IMG/VR virus record: IMGVR_UViG_3300036715_001140 | Coordinates: 1 to 64,000 of that record | Reading direction: 5' to 3' (one strand) | From: a virus | Length of the DNA: 64,000 nt | Shown here: piece after piece, positions 16,818-27,136 of the stretch | Numbering within the stretch: the stretch's first letter is position 1 | Layout: every line of letters begins with the position of its first letter | Notes under the pieces: generated by a model | What the model saw: the letters and a program-made list of their open reading frames with translations, nothing else | Databases searched by the model: none | Told to the model about the DNA's origin: nothing | Made by a program: the position numbers and the translations under genes

Positions 16818-19800
16818 ATGTTAATTTCTAGTTCATATAAAATAGGATTTACTAGTTTAACTGAAGTATTTGATTCAGTTTATACTGAGTTTATTTCTGC
16901 AGGATGGAACTCTGTTTTTAAAGGTACTGATAAATTTACTATTGAAACAACTACAACAGTTGATAGTTTATCTCCACTTGAGTCTTGGCGTGTTCACATG
17001 GACGCTGGATACATATTAAAATTCAAAAAGCTAATGTATGGATTTGATGAGCCTAAAGAAGAGGAAATAAAAGAATATGGAAGAATTGTTCTTGGTACTT
17101 CTCATCAACTGTTAGATGATGGTACTGTATTACCTACTCCTATTCCTAAAGATGGTAGATCTACCGATAAACCTTCCGATATAGAGATAGCCGAAGCTCT
17201 TATTAGACAGAAGTATGAAACATCTTTGGATGAATTTCTGACAAGCAAGTTAGCTACACCTAAACCACCAGATGAAATTTATATACCACAATATGATCTT
17301 ATTGATGGTAAGGAGTGTATAAGGTTTGATACAGATGGTACTTCACTACCTTTACCTTATGGTGATATAAGTCCATTATTAAGTGAGGTAGATGCAGTTG
17401 GAGAAGGCAGAGTTTTAAGCTATCGTCTTTCTATATCTGATTCTGGATTTGTTTTAGTGATAAAATCAGAAGGGCACCCTCAAGGCCGTGGAGTAAAATG
17501 GCTTTGCGCCCAACGTTTGGTAGACTCAACTACCGGTATTCCATTTATAGGAAAATTTAATCCAGTAGTTTGTCTAACTAATCATATAGAAAGAAACTAT
17601 ATTAGAACCTTAGGTGATTCTAGTACTGTGTTATATCCTCGGTCTGGTGATAATGTGGTTTGGCAGTTTATAGTTAGAGAGAAGGATGTACTTATACCTA
17701 CAGCCCCTAGTTATTCTAATATTTGCACAGACTACTCTTCTGATCCATGGAACAACAAAAAACAAATATCTATTTCAGAACGAGGAAATTATCTAGTTAC
17801 TATTCCTGATGGAATAACCACTAAAAGGTTTTTATATCAAGATCAGTGTATGGATCTTATCTCATTTGTTTCTGCTAATGTATTATCTGAAGGTAATACT
17901 GCAGTATTTAATTGTTTTAGACAAGGAGATCATTTAGTTAGACTTGAATATACTGGAGAAAGAGCCTCCATTAATTATAATGAAGGACAAAGATTACTAA
18001 TTCAAACTAATTTTGATTATCTTAATATTCCTGAACCTATAGCAATTGTTTCTGGTAATCCTGATAGGATAACTAATAGTTCTAATCTTGATGTTTCTGT
18101 ATCTGGATTATACTTAATAAATTATAAGTGGAGAATAGATTTTGGAGAATGGAGTGATGAATTAGACATAATAACACCAATTAAATTAAAGGATTTACCA
18201 GAAGGTCAAAGAGTATTAGAGGTAATAGGCCAGCGTGATGATAACAAGTGGCAGATTAGACCTACTACAGTTTTTTGGACTATAGATAAAAGTTATCCTA
18301 CTGCAATAATAAATTCAGATGTTCCATTTGCTACAAGAAAAAAGGACATAACGATTAGTATTGGTGATAATTCTGTATCTGCTTTTAAATATAAATTAGA
18401 CAATAATAATTGGAGCCAGGAGATTTTAAATTTTCCTACTACTAAAATTAAACTCACTAATTTAACTGAGAGTACTCATACTATAAAAGTTATTGGAAAA
18501 AATAGTATAGGAAATTATCAACCAGAAAATGTTGCTACTGAATTTTCTTGGGTAGTAGATACATTAACTAATGTTCCTATATTAACTAATGTACCAAAAA
18601 GTCTTACCTATTTAACAACCACAGATATAACTATCTCTGGAAGAAATGTAAATATTTATAAATACCGTATCAATAATGGAACATGGAGTGGAGAATATTC
18701 TTCATCTCAACCCTTACAACTCTCGTCTTTACCAGATGGTCTAAATAAATTAGAAGTTCTATCTTTTGATATAATAAATCAGGTATGGCCAGCAGAATCT
18801 GAGGCAGTAACTTATTCATGGACTATAAACTCAGTAGAACCAGAAGCAATTTTAACAAATCTTCCAAAGCTTTTAACAAATGTTACTTCTACTAATATTA
18901 ATGTGACAGGACAAAATTTAGTTTTATATAAATATAAAATTGATGAAGAACCTTGGAGTATAGAATATCCACTTACACGTAGTATAGACCTATCTAATTT
19001 ATCTTCAACTTCTCATACTTTACTAGTGGTGGTTAAAAACACTGCAGATAATTGGCAGGAAACAACACATCCTACAGAATTTACTTGGACAATAGATACA
19101 GAAAAACCTGTTGCAGTTATTTCAACTACAATACAAGATTACACCAATTCTACTATTGCTATTTTTAATATTTCTGGAGAGAAAGTTGTTAGTTACACCT
19201 ATAAACTAGATACAGGAGCGTGGACAAATCCAGCACCAATTTCGTCTCCAATTAGTCTTTTAGGACTTGCATCTGAAACACATACATTGCAAGTTTGTGG
19301 AATAGATGCCTTAGGCAATATACAAGATACGTTAAATCCAACCACATTTTTATGGACAATTGACACCACTGCACCAGTTGCAACAATTTCAGGTCTTCCT
19401 ACTACAGAGTACGCTTTAACTCATTCAGTAACAGATTATGATGTGGTTGTAGGAGGTACAGATGTAGTAAAATATAGATATTCATTAGATAGAAATGCAT
19501 GGAGTGGAATAAAGTCTGTCTCAGAAAAGATTCTTTTAAGAAATTTAACACAAGGCGGACATTCACTACGAGTTGTCGGATCAGATTCTGTAGGAAACTG
19601 GCAAACTTCTGCTTCAATTTATAACTGGAATGTTTCTACAGAACCTAGAATATTTATAGACAATGTACCAAACGGTCCTGTTACTTCTCCTTATAATATT
19701 AACATCTCAGTAAAATTAGAAATGTGTTATTACTATAGTTATAGATATTACTTATCTAATGTAGAACCTGTTTGGAGTAATTGGATTACGCAAACAAAAG

Positions 19801-19919
19801 ATCAAAATATAGTTATTTCTGTAAATCAACCTACTACAGCTAATATACAATATTGTGGATCTACGTCTTCTGGAGAACAACTTACTGTTTATGGATTAGT
19901 TACAATAACAATAACATAA
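16818..19919 (+). CDS. Tail appendage protein with Ig-like repeats (paralogue A)
   Basis: A 1033-aa protein. Residues 1-400 form a domain shared with the next two genes, with markers 'ESWRVHMD', 'EYGRIVLGTSHQLLDDGTV', 'ISPLLSEVD' and 'NNKKQISISERGNYLVTIPDG'. Residues about 405-940 hold six Ig-like repeats of roughly 90 aa, each with a 'YKYKLD..W' strand, an 'L..L..GxHTLxVxGxD' strand and a closing 'FxWTIDT'. A diverged seventh unit ends the protein. Tandem Ig-like modules on virions usually aid weak binding to surface glycans. The same repeat family recurs in the protein at 47790. Confidence 0.6.
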   Translation: MLISSSYKIGFTSLTEVFDSVYTEFISAGWNSVFKGTDKFTIETTTTVDSLSPLESWRVHMDAGYILKFKKLMYGFDEPKEEEIKEYGRIVLGTSHQLLDDGTVLPTPIPKDGRSTDKPSDIEIAEALIRQKYETSLDEFLTSKLATPKPPDEIYIPQYDLIDGKECIRFDTDGTSLPLPYGDISPLLSEVDAVGEGRVLSYRLSISDSGFVLVIKSEGHPQGRGVKWLCAQRLVDSTTGIPFIGKFNPVVCLTNHIERNYIRTLGDSSTVLYPRSGDNVVWQFIVREKDVLIPTAPSYSNICTDYSSDPWNNKKQISISERGNYLVTIPDGITTKRFLYQDQCMDLISFVSANVLSEGNTAVFNCFRQGDHLVRLEYTGERASINYNEGQRLLIQTNFDYLNIPEPIAIVSGNPDRITNSSNLDVSVSGLYLINYKWRIDFGEWSDELDIITPIKLKDLPEGQRVLEVIGQRDDNKWQIRPTTVFWTIDKSYPTAIINSDVPFATRKKDITISIGDNSVSAFKYKLDNNNWSQEILNFPTTKIKLTNLTESTHTIKVIGKNSIGNYQPENVATEFSWVVDTLTNVPILTNVPKSLTYLTTTDITISGRNVNIYKYRINNGTWSGEYSSSQPLQLSSLPDGLNKLEVLSFDIINQVWPAESEAVTYSWTINSVEPEAILTNLPKLLTNVTSTNINVTGQNLVLYKYKIDEEPWSIEYPLTRSIDLSNLSSTSHTLLVVVKNTADNWQETTHPTEFTWTIDTEKPVAVISTTIQDYTNSTIAIFNISGEKVVSYTYKLDTGAWTNPAPISSPISLLGLASETHTLQVCGIDALGNIQDTLNPTTFLWTIDTTAPVATISGLPTTEYALTHSVTDYDVVVGGTDVVKYRYSLDRNAWSGIKSVSEKILLRNLTQGGHSLRVVGSDSVGNWQTSASIYNWNVSTEPRIFIDNVPNGPVTSPYNINISVKLEMCYYYSYRYYLSNVEPVWSNWITQTKDQNIVISVNQPTTANIQYCGSTSSGEQLTVYGLVTITIT

Positions 19920-19925
19920 AATTTA

Positions 19926-19934
19926 TAATTTATA
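19926..19934 (+). promoter_or_regulatory. Candidate promoter element TAATTTATA
   Basis: Exact copy of the 9-mer found after the capsid terminator, located in the 39-bp gap upstream of the 19959 gene, 24 bp before its ATG. Confidence 0.3.
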
Positions 19935-19958
19935 TAAACAATGTAAAGCGAGGTTCTT

Positions 19959-22553
19959 ATGGGATTTTCAATAAGTAGAAATGGTATAACAGATATTTAT
20001 ACACTTTTTACAAATTTAGCTCAAGATCTTGTAGATGGAGGATTTGATCTTATATGGACTGAAGAAGAGCCTGAGAAAGTATTTATTCAGACAAAGTATT
20101 TAAAAGTAAAAATAGATGGAGAATTAGTAGATCCTTCTCATTATATTGTTTCAACTTCTTCACCAAGAGATATAACCGCAATTTGCTCTATTCAATTTGT
20201 TGAAGGTTTTTATCCATCGAAGGATTCTAAAACGATAACGGCAGACTTTTATTATCTTCGTGCATTTAAACAAGCTACGGATATTCCTGTACTAGGTACA
20301 CCAAGCTCTTTTAATAACATTTTTAAAACAACTGGTTTATCTGATACAAATATCTTAGATGAAGACTCATTTAATCTTTATATAGACGATAATTCAGTAA
20401 CAAAGGACTCTTACACTCTTAAACCAATACCTGGAGATGGAAATTACAGTATAACTGTGAATAATTATGATTTATTGCCCTCAACAGGTTTCTCAATCAA
20501 AGCTAGCTACACTACTTCTTATTTAGAAACTAGCCCTACTTATTTGCTTTCTTCTTATAGTGGTTATGATACTGTAACCAGCATTTCTTTAGCTGAAGAT
20601 AAAAATAGTTTTACTATATCACTTAGAGGTAATATGGGATTTAGCATGACTGAGGTTCCAAGTAATGTACTTCAAATATATATAACTAATATTGTTAAGA
20701 ATGCTTCTAATATTGTATATGAATTAGAAACCACCTTAGGTGGTCACCCAAAACGTTTTTACTGTGATACATATGGACCTAATTCACGGTACATTAATAT
20801 CCCAGAGTCGGCTGTAACTAAGATGTCTGAGAGTAAAGATCTTGCTGAGGCTGAATTTCTTGTAGATATGACTTCTTTTTCAGCACAAGATAAACAAGAT
20901 ACAATATTTACTATTAATAACTTAAATACCTCTATAACCTATACAGAGCTTGTTCCAACCGCAGTATATGATGAAGGAGTTACTTTAGAACAAGCTATAC
21001 CGAAAGTTGTAACCTATTCAATGAACACTTCTGTTAAGAGTAATCTACGGGTATATAGATTTATAACTAACACTACTCTTAGTGGTAAGAACACAGGATA
21101 CAATGATATTTTTTATACACCTAAAGATTTAGTATCAGTTGACTTATCTACTTTTGAGCTTAAGGTTAAGGATACCCCAACTAGTACTGCTGTTATTTAT
21201 TCATTAGGTCTAGACTATTTAGTAGATCCGATTCCTTCAGGGCAAGCAAAAATAACTATTGTAGATAAAACTAAAATTCCAATAGATACTGCAATAGTAA
21301 CCGCTAGTTTTAAATATCAACTGCCTGGTAAAGAAGAAGTAGTAAATTGTGTTTTAAAAGGTGATATAGATGGAGAAAATAATATTTTTGATATTGGCCC
21401 AAGATTAGTTGGAAAGAGATTTACTTTAGAAGCAAGCTCAAAAGTTGATCCTTTAGTTACTTTTCAGCCTTGGAGAATACACTTAGATTCTAGCTATTAT
21501 ATAAATTTTTTAATCAACACTTTGAGGCCTATAGGATCTAGAAATGACTTAGAGTCAGATCCTCCAGAACAAATAACAGAGTATGGCAGACTAGTAGTAG
21601 GAACCAAGTATCAGTTATTAGACGATGGAACTGTTTATGACATATTTGTACCTGAAAATGCTCCATTTCAAGATTATTTTATTTGTATATATGATACTTC
21701 TTATGAAGACTTTAAGTCGATTGTTTACACTCAACAGACGGGTGCTCCGTCTGTTGAGGACCGTGGTGGGTTGTACTATAATCAGATGGAATATAGTTCA
21801 GCATTTCCAAATGGTAGACTAAGATTTGATATAGATGGTATAGAGAGAAAAATGACAGTAGGTAATATAAGTCCTTTAATAAGTGAAGTTGATTTAAACC
21901 CAAGTAGACCTGTTTCTTATGTTGTATCTATATCTGATCATGGATTTGCTTTCCATTTAAAAACTGAAGCTTATCCAGAGGGTAGACAAGGTAGTTTTGT
22001 CTGCGTTCAAAGACCAGTAAATGCTAAAACTGGAAAAGTTTCAACCGATGGATTAACACCTGTAATTGGCTTATTTAGTCAGATAGATAGAATATATCAA
22101 TCAACAGCAGGTGGAAGTCCATATACCAAATTTCCAAGTTCTGGTTTAAAAACGGTGTGGCAAATAGTTGTTAGAGAAAAAGATGTATGGACACCTTCTG
22201 TACCTAAAAATATAACCTACAATCAAAATAATAATGACTTAAATCAGAGTTATAGCTCAACTTTTTGGAATGCTAAGAAACAGATTTCTATAGCAGAAGA
22301 CAATAGTTATATAATTACCGTGCCTGATGGAATTGTAACAGATAGGCATTTGTACCATAATGAAAGACTTGATATGATTGCTTTTATTTCTGCTAATGTT
22401 ATTGCGGAATCAATGGTTGCAAAAGTTAATATGCATGGAGAGCTAGACTCAAATGGACAAAAATTAATGCGAGAGTATACTGCTCAAAGATCAACAGTTG
22501 GATATCACGAAGGTAGTCGTGTAATGATTTTGACAAAAGGTGGCGGAGTATAA
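19959..22553 (+). CDS. Tail appendage protein (paralogue B)
   Basis: An 864-aa protein. Residues 1-490 are a distinct beta-rich region, with two segments ending 'ASYTTSYLETSP' and 'ASFKYQLPG' that look like internal duplicates. Residues about 500-864 match the shared domain of 16818 and 22575: 'QPWRIHLDSSYY', 'EYGRLVVGTKYQLLDDGTV', 'ISPLISEVD', 'GSFVCVQRPVNAKTGK', 'NAKKQISIAEDNSYIITVPDG' and 'LDMIAFISANV'. The C-terminus 'ILTKGGGV' parallels 'YLVSGGGI' of paralogue C. A perfect 12-bp hairpin lies inside the coding sequence at 21730-21758. It is likely a baseplate or fibre-network protein. Confidence 0.55.
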   Translation: MGFSISRNGITDIYTLFTNLAQDLVDGGFDLIWTEEEPEKVFIQTKYLKVKIDGELVDPSHYIVSTSSPRDITAICSIQFVEGFYPSKDSKTITADFYYLRAFKQATDIPVLGTPSSFNNIFKTTGLSDTNILDEDSFNLYIDDNSVTKDSYTLKPIPGDGNYSITVNNYDLLPSTGFSIKASYTTSYLETSPTYLLSSYSGYDTVTSISLAEDKNSFTISLRGNMGFSMTEVPSNVLQIYITNIVKNASNIVYELETTLGGHPKRFYCDTYGPNSRYINIPESAVTKMSESKDLAEAEFLVDMTSFSAQDKQDTIFTINNLNTSITYTELVPTAVYDEGVTLEQAIPKVVTYSMNTSVKSNLRVYRFITNTTLSGKNTGYNDIFYTPKDLVSVDLSTFELKVKDTPTSTAVIYSLGLDYLVDPIPSGQAKITIVDKTKIPIDTAIVTASFKYQLPGKEEVVNCVLKGDIDGENNIFDIGPRLVGKRFTLEASSKVDPLVTFQPWRIHLDSSYYINFLINTLRPIGSRNDLESDPPEQITEYGRLVVGTKYQLLDDGTVYDIFVPENAPFQDYFICIYDTSYEDFKSIVYTQQTGAPSVEDRGGLYYNQMEYSSAFPNGRLRFDIDGIERKMTVGNISPLISEVDLNPSRPVSYVVSISDHGFAFHLKTEAYPEGRQGSFVCVQRPVNAKTGKVSTDGLTPVIGLFSQIDRIYQSTAGGSPYTKFPSSGLKTVWQIVVREKDVWTPSVPKNITYNQNNNDLNQSYSSTFWNAKKQISIAEDNSYIITVPDGIVTDRHLYHNERLDMIAFISANVIAESMVAKVNMHGELDSNGQKLMREYTAQRSTVGYHEGSRVMILTKGGGV

Positions 22554-22574
22554 ATTAAGATATAGGAGATAATC

Positions 22575-23849
22575 ATGGGGTTTACTGTTGAAAGATCAGG
22601 CTTTATTAGAAGACCAGATATATATAACCAAATCATAAAGGACTTAGTTGAAAATGGTTTTATTCCAGTCTATTATAATTTAGGTGCGTTATCTGATCCT
22701 ATTGCAGATATTACTGCTACTAAAGCTACTTTAATTGCTGGTCCTTCTGTTGATATTATGAATGATCCAAGTAATGTTTATCCATGTGGATTACAACCTT
22801 GGAGGATACAAATAGATGGCACTCTTCCTGGAGGTCAGGTTATTGTAGCTACAGAATATCAACTTCCGGATGATGGTAGCTGCTATACATTTACTGGAAC
22901 TAAAATACCTGCTACTAATACTACAATAACTACTGATATAAGTGGTTGTATAGGAAGAGCAAATGAAGATGAAGACGGACTAATAACTGAATCTACTATT
23001 CATAATGCAAATCCTTACAATTACATACTAAGTATAACTAATAGAGGTATAGCAATTGAGATTTTTCAACAAATTGCAGTTAATGGTGCCAGGCGTTATA
23101 GTTGGTTCTGTATACAAAGACTTGTTAATCCAATTACTGGAAAAATTCAGACTACTGGTAAATGTCCTGTTGCAGTATTATATTGTTGTGAGGCTTCAGG
23201 TAAACATGCAAGAAGATTTTATGCTAGGGAGGTAGACGTATATGGTCCTACCCAATCACAAGCAGCTTATGTATATAGCGATTATGTAAATCAAGTAATA
23301 AACGTAGAAAAACAAACGGTATTAGCAGAAACAAATCAGTACTATATTATATTCCCTGCTGGATTTAATACCAATAGACATCTATATAATGAAGAGATGG
23401 ACATGGTAGCATATACTAGTGCAGGTGTTTTATCACAGAACAATGATGCTATAGTAAATGTGTATGGTAGGGCTACAGTAGCTTTTTCAAATGGTTCTAC
23501 CAAACCTCTCTCAGAAGATTTAATAAAAGATCCTATTACCGGAGCAACTGGTGTTGTTTATGAAGTAGTTTTAACTTCAGGCACCTGGTTAACTTCAACC
23601 ACTGATCCTATAACAGGAACAGTTACAACTACAGGTGGAGATGCGAAAGGTTTTATAAATGTTTATAGCTGTAGTGGAACTTTTGTTACTTCTAATCCAA
23701 TAGATAACGTAACTAAGAATTTAACCAAGATTGCAGTCTCAGATTTAGATAGCCAATTAGAATACCGATCTTATCGTGGTGGATGTGCTAATATACCAGA
23801 TGCAGAAGGTATGAGGATGCTATATCTAGTAAGTGGTGGCGGAATTTAA
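22575..23849 (+). CDS. Tail appendage protein (paralogue C)
   Basis: A 424-aa protein, the shortest of the three paralogues, consisting mainly of the shared domain: 'LQPWRIQIDG', 'ATEYQLPDDGS', 'YSWFCIQRLVNPITGK', 'AREVDVYGPTQ', 'NVEKQTVLAETNQYYIIFPAG' and 'MDMVAYTSAGV'. Residues about 300-395 form an inserted Thr/Gly-rich segment absent from the other two. TAGGAG precedes the start. Function is inferred from virion-gene context only. Confidence 0.5.
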   Translation: MGFTVERSGFIRRPDIYNQIIKDLVENGFIPVYYNLGALSDPIADITATKATLIAGPSVDIMNDPSNVYPCGLQPWRIQIDGTLPGGQVIVATEYQLPDDGSCYTFTGTKIPATNTTITTDISGCIGRANEDEDGLITESTIHNANPYNYILSITNRGIAIEIFQQIAVNGARRYSWFCIQRLVNPITGKIQTTGKCPVAVLYCCEASGKHARRFYAREVDVYGPTQSQAAYVYSDYVNQVINVEKQTVLAETNQYYIIFPAGFNTNRHLYNEEMDMVAYTSAGVLSQNNDAIVNVYGRATVAFSNGSTKPLSEDLIKDPITGATGVVYEVVLTSGTWLTSTTDPITGTVTTTGGDAKGFINVYSCSGTFVTSNPIDNVTKNLTKIAVSDLDSQLEYRSYRGGCANIPDAEGMRMLYLVSGGGI

Positions 23850-23870
23850 AATTCTATTATTGGAGAGAAA

Positions 23871-25901
23871 ATGATTTTAGATCCAATAGTATATTTACCT
23901 TTAGACTCAGACTTAAAAGATTACTCAGGAGGTGGATTTGATGCCACCTCCTATGAGTTCTCTGAAATAAAATACTCCAATATTTCATTTAGAAATTCAT
24001 CTGTAGTATTAGATAGAGACTATTTATATAATCCTTCCGCCCTACCTATAGTAAACGACTTTACTATAGTCCTCGCTATTAATCCAAACAAAGATCTAGT
24101 TGGATTAATACCTTTAGTTTTCCTTGGCTCTAACTTAACCGGAATAGGCCTTAGTTTAGTATGTGGTAGACCTTATGGAGAATATCCATATGGTAAAGAT
24201 CCATATGGAGGATTCTATAGTTTATCTTTACTAATAGGTACTGGTTTATCTTTAGAACAAATATTTATTGGTTATGATATTAAATTTTCTCGTTGGACAC
24301 CTATCTTTTTAAGAAGAAAGTCTAATGTTTTAACCTTACATATTGGAATGTATAAAGTATATACTGATAATAACTTTTTATATTCTCTTAATTTTGACTC
24401 TGGATATAATATAGGGACTATACCTTCAGATAGGTCTTACTATTATACTGGAGGATTAGATGAGTTTTATATTTATAATAAAGCCTTAACTGATGAACAG
24501 TATAAACTATTCTTTCCTATAGTTTACAGAAAATACAATCAAAAAATTACTATTTCACAAGATAGATTTATAAAGTATAAGATAGGTTCAGATCCTATTG
24601 ATACAACAGAAAAAACTTATGAAAATAGTATATGCCATTGCTCCTTAGCTACTAATTCCTATGATTTTATCTCAACTTTAAAACATGTTGCAACCAATTC
24701 TGAAATAAAAATACTTGGTAATATAAACCACTCCACTCCCATAGACTTTTCGTACTCTGCTTCAACTTCTGTTGATAAAGCCACTTTATGCTTTAATACA
24801 ACTAATTTTAAATCTTGGATTTATCATAAAGACATTAATACAATAGTACCTTCTTACGTTTCAAGTATTTTAGATAGAGCTATTAATACAATAATTCCTT
24901 TATACTTAATGAATATACCACATTCTTATTTAGCATCTCTTTCAAAAATATTTTCTATAAGTTCTTTAATGGAATACTCTATATTAACTTGTTTACCTGG
25001 AGCATTAAGTAATGAATTTAAGTATAGTCTAACTTTAAGTTCCTTAGATACAGAGACTAAAAATTTATCTAAGTATATTTTCTTTAACTTAGGACTAGAT
25101 ACAACTGGTACTATAGCAATTTCAAAAGAGGCAACTTTCTCGAGTGTTAAAGTACATCCAAAAGAATTATCTAAAATTAGAACATTCATAGAAAGAATAG
25201 TTAGTAATAATCTTATTAATACTGAATCCTTATGCATAGATTTACCTATGTATAATGTACATGAACTTTATTCTAATCCTTCTTATATAAACTTTTCTAT
25301 AAGAAATGGTAAATCTTTTAGTGTTAATCATGTTTCATTTGTTTATAACAATAGAAAAAATGTTAGCCCTCTTTATATAAATATAGTATACCTTAATTAT
25401 AAAAAACAAAAAGAAACTAAGTGGTTTACACCAGTTCAAAAACATAGAAAAGTGATAGGTTCTGAAAAAACTATAGCTGTTGATATTAGTTATGACAACA
25501 TAAAACCAACTAATGATTTGAAGTTTATAAATATAGTAAAAGATAACTATAGCAGTATCTCAAAGGAGTTTGAAAGATATAGAAAATTAGTTAAGATAAA
25601 GTTAGACTCAACGTATGACAGGAAAGCACCTTCTAAAGGAAAAACCTGTAACTTATATGCAGTTAAAAAAATGAAACAGTCTTCAATATCTTCAGAAAAA
25701 CAAGTTGCTAAAAGAGCTACAACTAAAGCCTCTATATCTTCTAAGGTAGATCTAGATTTTATTAAGAGAATTAGTGTAAATGCTAGTGTAAAATCTAGCT
25801 TCTCTAAATACTTATTAGATAATAAAAAATCCTCTATGATATTTGGCAAGACTCGTAGGATACTAATAACTTGCCGTCCTTATCAAGAGCAAGAGAATTA
25901 A
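23871..25901 (+). CDS. LamG/concanavalin-like tail protein with altered 3' end
   Basis: A 676-aa protein. Residues 1-215 fit a LamG/concanavalin A-like lectin fold: it opens 'DPIVYLPLDSDLKDYSGGGFDA' and closes with 'YYYTGGLDEFYIYNKALTDEQ', the hallmark end of such domains. The remaining 450 residues are Lys/Ser/Ile-rich with no recognised domain. The stop codon lies inside the second copy of a 50-bp direct repeat that is out of phase with the first copy, so the C-terminus has probably been remodelled. A carbohydrate-binding adhesin role is likely. Confidence 0.6.
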   Translation: MILDPIVYLPLDSDLKDYSGGGFDATSYEFSEIKYSNISFRNSSVVLDRDYLYNPSALPIVNDFTIVLAINPNKDLVGLIPLVFLGSNLTGIGLSLVCGRPYGEYPYGKDPYGGFYSLSLLIGTGLSLEQIFIGYDIKFSRWTPIFLRRKSNVLTLHIGMYKVYTDNNFLYSLNFDSGYNIGTIPSDRSYYYTGGLDEFYIYNKALTDEQYKLFFPIVYRKYNQKITISQDRFIKYKIGSDPIDTTEKTYENSICHCSLATNSYDFISTLKHVATNSEIKILGNINHSTPIDFSYSASTSVDKATLCFNTTNFKSWIYHKDINTIVPSYVSSILDRAINTIIPLYLMNIPHSYLASLSKIFSISSLMEYSILTCLPGALSNEFKYSLTLSSLDTETKNLSKYIFFNLGLDTTGTIAISKEATFSSVKVHPKELSKIRTFIERIVSNNLINTESLCIDLPMYNVHELYSNPSYINFSIRNGKSFSVNHVSFVYNNRKNVSPLYINIVYLNYKKQKETKWFTPVQKHRKVIGSEKTIAVDISYDNIKPTNDLKFINIVKDNYSSISKEFERYRKLVKIKLDSTYDRKAPSKGKTCNLYAVKKMKQSSISSEKQVAKRATTKASISSKVDLDFIKRISVNASVKSSFSKYLLDNKKSSMIFGKTRRILITCRPYQEQEN

Positions 25902-25940
25902 TGTAAATGCTAGTGTAAAATCTAGCTTCTCTAAATACTT
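25764..25940 (+). repeat. 50-bp direct repeat at the 3' end of the LamG gene
   Basis: Bases 25764-25813 and 25891-25940 are identical except at one position. They are offset by 127 bp, which is not a multiple of three. The stop codon of the gene (25899-25901) falls within the second copy. Confidence 0.9.
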
Positions 25941-25978
25941 GATGAATACTATGACGGAGATGTGATAGGAAAACTATT

Positions 25979-27118
25979 ATGGCTATTTATGATCTTACAC
26001 CTAATATTGGATTAAAAAATATAAAAATTGGTGAACGTCCTTGGGGTAATGAAGAACGAGAGAATAAAATAATCTTAGATAGTGTTATATCTAACATATC
26101 TAACAGCGGGAAATTAAAGATAAGTTTAAAACCACAAAATGCAATTAAACTAGTAGTTTCTAGTGCTGTTATAGAAACATTAGCTCATAATGAACCAGTT
26201 GTATCATTTGAACCTATAACTGAAATTGGGTGGTTAATTACAGCCGCTGAAACCTATGAATATTCACCAAGAGCAATACCATTTGTATCAAAAAGTTTAG
26301 TTACAACTAATATAGGAAAAACTTTTTTATATGGTGACACTGATAGTAATTTTATCAATGAAATAATGCCTAATGATGAAATAAAAGTAGGAGAACTTAC
26401 CTGTATTGTTAAAAATGTTACTGCAAGTGTATTAGAGGTAGATAAAACTTTCTCTGAACAGCTTAATGGTGTTCAGATGATAGTAAATCCTTCTGGATCA
26501 GATAGAGTAAAACTTGAAGTTAAATGGGTAGCACCTAGTGCATGTACTAATGTGGCTTGGGGTTTTAACCTAAATACTTTACTTGATGGTGAAGAGTATG
26601 ACATTCAAGATATTCTGGTAAAAAAGATTCATTCATTTGTGGACTTTACTTCTACTGAAGCAAATAAAGTAACTACTTCAACTTACATTTTTTCACCAGA
26701 AGTATTTGAAATAAATCCAGGTAAGCCAAGTATATTTAAATTATCTTATACTACAAGTTCACCAGAAACAACAATTAAAGTATTAAGTGTAGACTTTACA
26801 CTAGCTAGAGAAAAGAACGTACCTTGCTTTTTAAATAATATTTATAATATAAATGTCGAAGAATTAGATACAGTAACTACTGAGTATACTTATGATTCCG
26901 ATGGAAATATTATAGAGAGCTCAGAAATTTTAGTAGGAGGTTTAACTAGAATTACTAATTTTGTTTATGATGCAGAGTTTAATATAATACAGCAAAGAAT
27001 TGACTTCGATAACTCAATTACAACAGAAGACTATACTTATGATACACTCGGTAATATAATTAGAATAGATAAAAGTATAGTACCTTCATATAAACCTAAT
27101 ACAGTAATTTTTCCATAA
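25979..27118 (+). CDS. Tail protein with YD-like C-terminal repeats
   Basis: A 379-aa protein of unknown family. Residues about 1-300 look like two beta domains. The C-terminal 80 residues contain three consecutive units related to YD/Rhs repeats: 'YTYDSDGNIIES', 'FVYDAEFNIIQQRI' and 'YTYDTLGNIIRID'. Such repeats form beta-strand wraps or bind carbohydrate. Its position among appendage genes suggests a structural or adhesion role. Confidence 0.5.
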   Translation: MAIYDLTPNIGLKNIKIGERPWGNEERENKIILDSVISNISNSGKLKISLKPQNAIKLVVSSAVIETLAHNEPVVSFEPITEIGWLITAAETYEYSPRAIPFVSKSLVTTNIGKTFLYGDTDSNFINEIMPNDEIKVGELTCIVKNVTASVLEVDKTFSEQLNGVQMIVNPSGSDRVKLEVKWVAPSACTNVAWGFNLNTLLDGEEYDIQDILVKKIHSFVDFTSTEANKVTTSTYIFSPEVFEINPGKPSIFKLSYTTSSPETTIKVLSVDFTLAREKNVPCFLNNIYNINVEELDTVTTEYTYDSDGNIIESSEILVGGLTRITNFVYDAEFNIIQQRIDFDNSITTEDYTYDTLGNIIRIDKSIVPSYKPNTVIFP

Positions 27119-27136
27119 TTTATGTAGGAGCAAGTT

